From the NCBI GenBank assembly GCA_032622095.1, contig CP136068.1, positions 132,315,989 through 132,379,988 of the forward strand: a stretch of 64,000 nucleotides of DNA, given 5' to 3'. Both the position numbers and the translations under genes were made by a program. A model generated the notes under the pieces. The model was not told the origin of the DNA. It was given only the letters and a program-made list of their open reading frames with translations, and ran no database searches. Positions 58,401 to 64,000 of the stretch are shown here, piece by piece; position 1 is the stretch's first letter, and the number at the start of each line of letters is the position of its first letter. This DNA is from Siphonodentalium dalli. Its lineage: Eukaryota; Mollusca; Scaphopoda; Gadilida; Siphonodentaliidae.

Positions 58401-61400
58401 CATGGGTGATAAGGGAGGTTGAGATACACATGGATGATAAGGGAGGTTGAGATTAACATGGGTGATAAGGGAGGTTGAGATTAACATGGGTGATAAGGGA
58501 GGTTGAAATTAACATGGGTGATAAGGGAGGTTGAAATTAACATGGGTGATAAGGGAGGTTGAGATAAACATGGGTGATAAGGGAGGTTGAGATAAACATG
58601 GATGATCAGGGAGGTTGAGATTAACATGGGTGATAAGGGAGGTTGAAATTAACATGGGTGATAAGGGAGGTTGAAATTAACATGGGTGATAAGGGAGGTT
58701 GAGATAAACATGGGTGATAAGGGAGGTTGAGATTAACATGGGTGATAAGGGAGGTTGAAATTAACATGGGTGATAAGGGAGGTTGAGATAACATGGGTGA
58801 TAAGTGAGGTTGAGATTAACATGGGTGATAAGGGAGGCTGAGATAAACATGGGTGATAAGGGAGGTTGAGATAAACATGGGTGATAAGGGAGGTTGAAAT
58901 TAACATGGGTGATAAGGGAGGTTGAGATAAACATGGGTGATAAGGGAGGTTGAGATTAACATGGGTGATATGGGAGGTTGACATTAACATGAGTGATAAG
59001 GGAGGTTGAAATTAACATGGATTATAAGGGAGGTTGCAATTAACATGGGTGATAAGGGAGGTTGATATTAACATGGGTGATAAGGGAGGTTGAAATTAAC
59101 ATGGGTGATAAGGGAGGTTGAGATTAACATGAGTGATAAGGAGGTTGAGATAAACATGGGTGATAAGGGAGGTTGAAATTAACATGGGTGATAAGGGAGG
59201 TTGAGATAAACATGGGTGATAAGGGAGGTTGTGATTAACATGGATGATAAGGGAGGTTTTAGATTAACATGGGTGATAAGGGAGGTTGAGATAAACATGG
59301 GTGATAAGGGAGGTTGAAATTAACATGGGTGATAAGGGAGGTTGAGATAAACATGGGTGATAAGGGAGGTTGAGATTAACATGGGTGATAAGGGAGGTTG
59401 AAATTAACATGGGTGATAAGGGAGGTTGAGATAACATGGGTGATAAGTGTGGTTGAGATTAACATGGGTGATAAGGGAGGTTGAGATAAACATGGGTGAT
59501 AAGGGAGGTTGAGATAACATGGGTGATAAGTGAGGTTGAGATTAACATGGGTGATAAGGGAGGTTGAGATAACATGGGTGATAAGTGAGGTTGAGATTAT
59601 CATGGGTGATAAGGGAGGTTGAGATTAACATGGGTGATAAGGAAGGTTGAAATTAACATGGGTGATAAGGGAGGTTGAGATTAACATGGGTGATAAGGGA
59701 GGTTGAAATTAACATGGGTGATAAGGGAGGTTGAGATAAACATGGGTGATAAGGGAGGTTGAGATTAACATGGGTGATAAGGGAGGTTGAAATTAACATG
59801 GGTGATAAGGGAGGTTGAGATAAACATGGGTGATAAGGGAGGTTGACATTAACATGGGTGATAAGGGAGGTTGAGATAAACATGGATGATAAGGGAGGTT
59901 GACATTAACATGAGTGATAAGGGAGGTTGAAATTAACATGGATTATAAGGGAGGTTGCAATTAACATGGGTGATAAGGGAGGTTGAAATTAACATGGGTG
60001 ATAAGGGAGGTTGAAATTAACATGGGTGATAAGGGAGGTTGAGATTAACATGAGTGATAAGGGAGGTTGAGATAAACATGGATGATAAGGGAGGTTGAAA
60101 TTAACATGGGTGATAAGGGAGGTTGAGATAAACATGGGTGATAAGGGAGGTTGAGATTAACATGGGTGATAAGGGAGGTTGAGATAAACATGTATGATAA
60201 GGGAGGTTGAGATAAACATGGGTGATAAGGGAGGTTGAAATTAACATGGGTGATAAGAGAGGTTGAGATAAACATGGATGATAAGGGAGGTTGAAATTAA
60301 AATGGGTGATAAAGGACGTTGATATAAACATGGATGATAAGGGAGGTTGATATAAACATGGATGATAAGGGAGGTTGAGATTAACATGGGTGATAAGGGA
60401 GGTTGAAATTAACATGGGTGATAAGGGAGGTTGTAATTAACATGGGTGATAAGGGAGGTTGAGATAAACATGGGTGATAAGGGAGGTTGAAATTAACATG
60501 GGTGATAAGGGAGGTTGAGATAAACATGGGTGATAAGGGAGGTTGAGATTAATATGGGTGATAAGGGAGGTTGAAATTAACATGGGTGATAAGGGAGGTT
60601 GAGATAAACATGGGTGATAAGGGAGGTTGAGATAAACATGGGTGATAAGGGAGGTTGAGATTAACATGGGTGATAAGGGAGGTTGAGATAAATATGGGTG
60701 ATAAGGGAGGTTGAGATTAATATGGGTGATAAGGGAGGTTGAAATTAACATGGGTGATAAGGGAGGTTGAGATAAACATGGGTGATAATGGAGGTTGAGA
60801 TAAACATGGGTGATAAGGGAGGTTGAGATTAACATGGGTGATAAGGGAGGTTGAGATTAACATGGATGATAAGGGAGGTTGAAATTAACATGGATGATAA
60901 GGGAGGTTGAGATAAAAATGGGTGATAATGGAGGTTGAGATTAATATGGGTGATAAGGGAGGTTGAAATTAACATGGGTGATAAGGGAGGTTGAAATTAA
61001 CATGGATGATAAGGGAGGTTGAGATAAACATGGGTGATAATGGAGGTTGAGATAAACATGGGTGATAAGGGAGGTTGAGATTAACATGGGTGATAAGGGA
61101 GGTTGAGATTAACATGGATGATAAGGGAGGTTGAGATTAACATGTGTGATAAGGGAGGTTGAGATAAACATGGGTGATAAGGGAGGTTGAGATAAACATG
61201 GGTGATAAGGGAGGTTGATATTAACATGGGTGATAAGGGAGGTTGAAATTAACATGGATGATAAGGGAGGTTGAAATTAACATGGGTGATAAGGGAGGTT
61301 GTAATTAACATGGATGATAAGGGAGGTTGAAATTAACATGGATGATAAGGGAGGTTGAAATTAACATGGGTGATAAGGGAGGTTGATATAAACATTGGTG

Positions 61401-64000
61401 ATAAGGGAGGTTGAGATTAACATGGGTGATAAGGAAGGTTGAGATTAACATGGGTAATAAGGGAGGTTGAAATTAACATGGGTGATAAGGGAGGTTGAGA
61501 TAAACATGGGTGATAAGGGAGGTTGATATAAACATTGGTGATAAGGGAGGTTGAGATTAACATGGGTGATAAGGGAGGTTGAGATTAACATGGGTAATAA
61601 GGGAGGTTGAAATTAACATGGGTGATAAGGGAGGTTGAGATAAACATGGGTGATAAGGGAGGTTGAGATTAACATGGGTGATAAGGGAGGTTGAGATAAA
61701 CATGGGTGATAAGGGAGGTTGAGATAAACATGGGTGATAAGGGAGGTTGAGATTAACATGGGTGATAAGGGAGGTTGAGATAAACATGGGTGATAAGGGA
61801 GGTTGAGATAAACATGAGTGATAAGGGAGGTTGAAATTAACATGGGTGATAAGGGAGGTTGAAATTAACATGGGTGATAAGGGAGGTTGAGATAAACATG
61901 GGTGATAAGGGAGGTTGAAATTAACATGGATGATAAGGGAGGTTGAGATAAACATGGGTGATAAGGGAGGTTGAGATAAACATGGGTGATAAGGGAGGTT
62001 GAGATAAACATGGGTGATAAGGGAGGTTGAGATAAACATGGGTGATAAGGGAGGTTGAGATAAACATGGGTAATAAGGGAGGTGGAGATAAACATGTATG
62101 ATAAGGGAGGTTGAAATTAACATGGGTGATAAGGGAGGTTGAGATAAACATGGGTGATAAGGGAGGTTGAGATAAACATGGATGATAAGGGAGGTTGAGA
62201 TAAACATGGGTGATAAGGGAGGTTGAGATAAACATGTATGATAAGGGAGGTTGAAATTAACATGGGTGATAAGGGAGGTTGAGATAAACATGGGTGATAA
62301 GGGAGGTTGAGAATAACATGGGTGATAAGGGAGGTTGAAATTAACATGGGTGATAAGGGAGGTTGAAATAAACATGGATGATAAGGGAGGTTGAGATAAA
62401 CATGGATGATAAGGGAGGTTGAGATAAACATAGGTGATAAGGGAGGTTGAGATTAACATGGGTGATAAGGGAGGTTGAGATTAACATGGGTGATAAGGGA
62501 GGTTGAGATTAACATGTGTGATAAGGGAGGTTGAGATAAACATGGGTGATAAGGGAGGTTGAGATAAACATGGGTGATAAGGGAGGTTGAGATAAACATG
62601 GGTGATAAGGGAGGTTGAGATAAACATGGGTGATAAGGGAGGTTGAGATAAACATGGGTGATAAGGGAGGTTGAGATAAACATGGATGATACGGGAGGTT
62701 GAGATTAACATGGGTGATAAGGGAGGTTGAGATTAACATGGGTGATAAGGGAGGTTGAGATTAACATGGGAGATAAGGGAGGTTGAGATTAACATGGGTG
62801 ATAAGGGAGGTTGAGATTAACATGGGTGATAAGGGAGGTTGAGATTAACATGGGTGATAAGGGAGGTTGAGATAAACATGGGTGATAAGGGAGGTTGAAA
62901 TTAACATGGGTGATAAGGGAGGTTGAGATAAACATGGGTGATAAGGGAGGTTGAGATAAACATGGGTGATAAGGGAGGTTGAGATAAACATGGGTAATAA
63001 GGGAGGTGGAGATAAACATGTATGATAAGGGAGGTTGAAATTAACATGGGTGATAAGGGAGGTTGAGATAAACATGGGTGATAAGGGAGGTTGAGATAAA
63101 CATGGATGATAAGGGAGGTTGAGATAAACATGGGTGATAAGGGAGGTTGAGATAAACATGTATGATAAGGGAGGTTGAAATTAACATGGGTGATAAGGGA
63201 GGTTGAGATAAACATGGGTGATAAGGGAGGTTGAGAATAACATGGGTGATAAGGGAGGTTGAAATTAACATGGGTGATAAGGGAGGTTGAAATAAACATG
63301 GATGATAAGGGAGGTTGAGATAAACATGGATGATAAGGGAGGTTGAGATAAACATAGGTGATAAGGGAGGTTGAGATTAACATGGGTGATAAGGGAGGTT
63401 GAGATTAACATGGGTGATAAGGGAGGTTGAGATTAACATGTGTGATAAGGGAGGTTGAGATAAACATGGGTGATAAGGGAGGTTGAGATAAACATGGGTG
63501 ATAAGGGAGGTTGAGATAAACATGGGTGATAAGGGAGGTTGAGATAAACATGGGTGATAAGGGAGGTTGAGATAAACATGGGTGATAAGGGAGGTTGAGA
63601 TAAACATGGATGATACGGGAGGTTGAGATTAACATGGGTGATAAGGGAGGTTGAGATTAACATGGGTGATAAGGGAGGTTGAGATTAACATGGGAGATAA
63701 GGGAGGTTGAGATTAACATGGGTGATAAGGGAGGTTGAGATTAACATGGGTGATAAGGGAGGTTGAGATTAACATGGGTGATAAGGGAGGTTGAGATAAA
63801 CATGGGTGATAAGGGAGGTTGAAATTAACATGGGTGATAAGGGAGGTTGAGATAAACATGGGTGATAAGGGAGGTTGAGATAAACATGGGTGATAAGGGA
63901 GGTTGAGATTAACATGGGTGATAAGGGAGGTTGAGATAAACATGGGTAATAAGGGAGGTTGCGATAAACATGGATGATAAGGGAGGTTGAGATAAACATG
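55455..64000. repeat. 28-bp satellite, about 300 units
   Basis: Monomer GGTTGAGATAAACATG plus GRTGATAAGGGA. The left 1.5 kb is mainly the ATAAACATGGATG form. From about 57 kb the forms AATTAACATGGGTG and GATTAACATGGGTG dominate, mixed with ATAAACATGGGTG. Occasional 27-bp units (GATAACATGG). Because 28 is not a multiple of three and the minus-strand unit has no stop in any frame, frames of up to 532 codons occur in all three minus frames (55404-57034 and 61557-62459), encoding a 28-residue periodic peptide. No start context, codon bias or frame preference supports translation. The array runs off the right edge. Confidence 0.96.
61905..63760. repeat. Higher-order repeat in the satellite, 924 bp x 2
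   Basis: Variant monomers recur in the same order 924 bp apart (33 monomers): for example GGGTAATAAGGGAGGTGGAG at 62069 and 62993, ACATAGGTGATAAGG at 62428 and 63352, and ATGATACGGGAGG at 62686 and 63610. The boundaries are approximate. Confidence 0.85.

Noticed and set aside
55404-62459. Long open frames (up to 532 codons) on the minus strand as a repetitive protein
   Set aside because: They occur in all three frames of a 28-bp satellite that lacks stops. There is no frame preference, no splice or start context, and variants change every frame equally.

Overview
This is a eukaryotic, AT-rich window of about 64 kb dominated by repeats. Non-autonomous transposons, tandem satellites, tRNA-derived retroposons and interrupted exons with GT/AG borders point to an animal genome. 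A marine invertebrate, probably a mollusc, is my inference from the style of the repeats; nothing in the sequence proves it. There is no bacterial-type gene organisation, and I see no intact tRNA, rRNA or CRISPR array.

Gene content is small. Two diverged copies of one unrecognised multi-exon gene are present, both on the + strand. Copy 1 has exons at 1805-1900 and 3029-3430, with its upstream part off the left edge. Copy 2 has exons at 38601-38854, 41260-41355 and 42917-43318. All junctions are phase 0 and both copies read through to the same stop. The copies lie in a segmental duplication (about 1.5-8.9 kb against 41.0-49.6 kb, resuming at 17.5 kb and 49.6 kb). In both, the intron before the second visible exon carries a 185-190 bp satellite. 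The duplication dates insertions, because each copy carries elements whose empty site is seen in the other: a tRNA-derived SINE and two retroposon-like inserts in copy 1, and four or five inverted-repeat elements in copy 2.

Region by region: 0-9 kb is duplication copy 1 with its satellite, minisatellites and retroposons. 9.8-13.4 kb is a foldback-type transposon whose long inverted arms are themselves tandem arrays, flanked by a 9-bp target duplication. 13.7-17.1 kb holds two further inverted-repeat elements. 17.95-20.6 kb is a Helitron-like element with an internal tandem array. 20.6-21.8 kb has a TTAA-flanked MITE and a minisatellite.

22.2-35.5 kb is the most striking part. Eleven Helitron-like units stand head to tail on the minus strand (22206-32955), followed after 0.7 kb by three more on the plus strand (33679-35542). 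Each has a 3' hairpin about 10-13 nt before a terminal CTAG, and almost all junctions read CTAG|TC.

35.5-38.6 kb is largely unassigned. 38.6-49.8 kb is gene copy 2 and its duplicated surroundings. 49.8-55.3 kb has small palindromic elements. 55.45-64 kb is a 28-bp satellite of roughly 300 units that starts inside a truncated MITE and continues past the right edge. The long minus-strand open frames there exist only because the satellite lacks stops in all frames; I do not treat them as genes.
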